Assembly (NCBI RefSeq): GCF_014837155.1
Contig: NZ_JACYHA010000002.1
Span: 248,001-312,000, forward strand
Length of the DNA: 64,000 bases
Direction: 5' to 3'
Origin: Litchfieldia stipae
GTDB taxonomy: Bacteria; Bacillota; Bacilli; Bacillales; Bacillaceae_L
The position numbers and the translations under genes were made by a program. Under the pieces are notes generated by a model that saw only the letters and a program-made list of their open reading frames with translations, searched no databases and was not told where the DNA came from. The stretch's first letter is position 1; each line of letters begins with the position of its first letter. Of the stretch, positions 63,168-64,000 are shown piece after piece.

Positions 63168-63605
63168 TTAACAATATTTATCAAATGCCTCTAATAAATT
63201 ATTCATAATATGTTCCATTGGGAAAGATTCAATGTCGTGTCGTGGAATAAAATGAACAACTTCCTTCCCATTTAACAAGGCCATAGATGGAGAAGATGAT
63301 TCAAATCCAGTAAAATATTCTCTCATTCTTGCCGTTGCTTCCTTATCTTGGCCAGCAAATACAGTCACTAATTGTGAAGGCTTCTTCTCTGAATTTAATA
63401 CTGCTTGAGTAGCTGCAGGTCTTGCTAAACCAGCAGCACAACCACATACCGAATTCACTACCACTAAAGTTGTACCTTCTACATTATTCATGAATTCATC
63501 TACTTGATCTGCTGTTGTTAGTTCATTAAATCCTGCATTCACCAGTTCTTTCCTCATTGGTAGTACGACTTGTTTCATATATTCTTCATATGCCATTGAC
63601 ATCAT
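63168..63605 (-). CDS. brxA: Bacilliredoxin BrxA (YphP)
   Basis: 145 residues. The active site CGC in VNSVCGCAAG marks the BrxA/BrxB (DUF1094) family; ends DKYC. It removes bacillithiol from mixed disulfides on proteins. Agrees with the bshB2 gene at 11.8 kb. GGAGG lies before two adjacent ATGs. Confidence 0.95.
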   Translation of the reverse strand: MMSMAYEEYMKQVVLPMRKELVNAGFNELTTADQVDEFMNNVEGTTLVVVNSVCGCAAGLARPAATQAVLNSEKKPSQLVTVFAGQDKEATARMREYFTGFESSSPSMALLNGKEVVHFIPRHDIESFPMEHIMNNLLEAFDKYC

Positions 63606-63626
63606 TTATTCCTCCTACAAGTTTTA

Positions 63627-64000
63627 TTATGATTTTCTACTCTCTGTCATTTGTTTCCAAACAGAACCCTTTGCTTCTTCTCCACCTTCAATTCGTTCGA
63701 TCGCCAATTTAATTTGCATGCTTACTTCAAATTCCGGATCATTTTCTGCTGCCTTTAATGCTGGAAGAGCGGTTTCGTCCCCCACCTCAAATAAAAACAT
63801 CGCTGCTCTCCATCTTACAAGCTTATTGGAATCCTTTAATGCTTCAATCATAGGCTCGATCGCATCCTTATTTCCTATATCAGATAAGCAATCTCCAGCT
63901 GTTCTTCTGACTGTAACAGATTTATCCCTTAATGCCTTATATAATAACGGAAGTACCTTATCTGACTCAATCATTCCTAAGAATACCGTTGCCTGTCTAC
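63627..64000 (-). CDS. ypgR: HEAT-repeat protein, YpgR / virulence-factor C-like (5' end outside window)
   Basis: The frame is open to the right edge, so only the C-terminal 124 codons are seen. They form HEAT-like repeats (e.g. [20 protein letters not shown], then [15 protein letters not shown]). In B. subtilis ypgR lies in the same neighbourhood as yphP. Family members join an Nfu-like N-terminal domain to HEAT repeats and are linked to virulence in staphylococci. N-terminal domain not visible, so the call rests on repeats and map position. Confidence 0.8.
   Translation of the reverse strand, partial: RQATVFLGMIESDKVLPLLYKALRDKSVTVRRTAGDCLSDIGNKDAIEPMIEALKDSNKLVRWRAAMFLFEVGDETALPALKAAENDPEFEVSMQIKLAIERIEGGEEAKGSVWKQMTESRKS

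Noticed and set aside
1-64000. CRISPR arrays, tRNA/rRNA genes, prophage or defence islands
   Set aside because: No regularly spaced repeats, cloverleaf-like sequences, phage structural genes or recognised defence genes were seen.

Overview
This window looks like a chromosomal segment of a low-GC, endospore-forming Bacillaceae. Gene content matches Bacillus subtilis blocks that are not adjacent there: the yoj/yod block, the lysine 2,3-aminomutase block, ykoNPQ, the yit sulfolactate block and the ypm/ypj/yph block. A GerA-type germinant receptor operon, a BshB2 bacillithiol gene, a bacilliredoxin and YodJ/DeoD/YozE-type genes support that placement. The species cannot be named from the sequence. 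No rRNA, tRNA, CRISPR array, prophage or complete insertion sequence was seen.

Layout. 1-1078 is a nitric oxide synthase oxygenase cut by the left edge. 1.2-3.2 kb holds small unknown genes. 3.3-7.4 kb is a tight operon of oligoribonuclease NrnB, a MoxR ATPase and a vWA protein. 7.5-13.5 kb carries two transporters, a TerC protein, BshB2/YojF and a stand-alone HPr, plus a decayed endonuclease IV remnant. 13.7-19.6 kb is the YodH, YodJ, DeoD, YozD, YodN, YozE stretch, with several very small genes. 19.7-32.4 kb is a lysine / beta-lysine region (kamA, yokU, ablB, yodQRST) interrupted by a germinant receptor operon and by a sigma-54 activator gene. 32.5-44.3 kb is housekeeping: peptidases, cold shock protein, MsrA/MsrB, glycerophosphodiesterase, YpmS/YpmR, YkoN/P/Q-like proteins and Sco. 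45-50.4 kb is a sulfate-activation and sulfolactate operon with a divergent exporter. 50.7-56.8 kb carries DegV, IlvA, hemolysin III, DHFR and thymidylate synthase. 57-59 kb is gene-poor and repeat-bearing. 59-64 kb carries a secreted lethal-factor/Pro-Pro-endopeptidase-like metallopeptidase, YpjQ/YpjP, a methyltransferase, bacilliredoxin and the C-terminal part of a HEAT-repeat protein.

How genes work together. The clearest regulatory story is at 20-24 kb. kamA has a near-consensus -24/-12 promoter, and the next gene upstream encodes a RocR-like PAS-AAA+-Fis activator that follows ablB. This predicts sigma-54 control of the lysine-to-beta-lysine step. The sulfur operon pairs PAPS synthesis and reduction with phosphosulfolactate synthase. 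It lacks the usual ComB phosphatase and has a histidine-phosphatase-family gene in its place.

A short palindromic repeat (about 165 bp, terminal inverted repeats, 8-bp near-identical flanks) occurs twice in full and several times as fragments. One fragment abuts the endonuclease IV remnant, and a related core forms a transcription terminator. Several genes under 60 codons are annotated here from ribosome-binding sites and coding sense.
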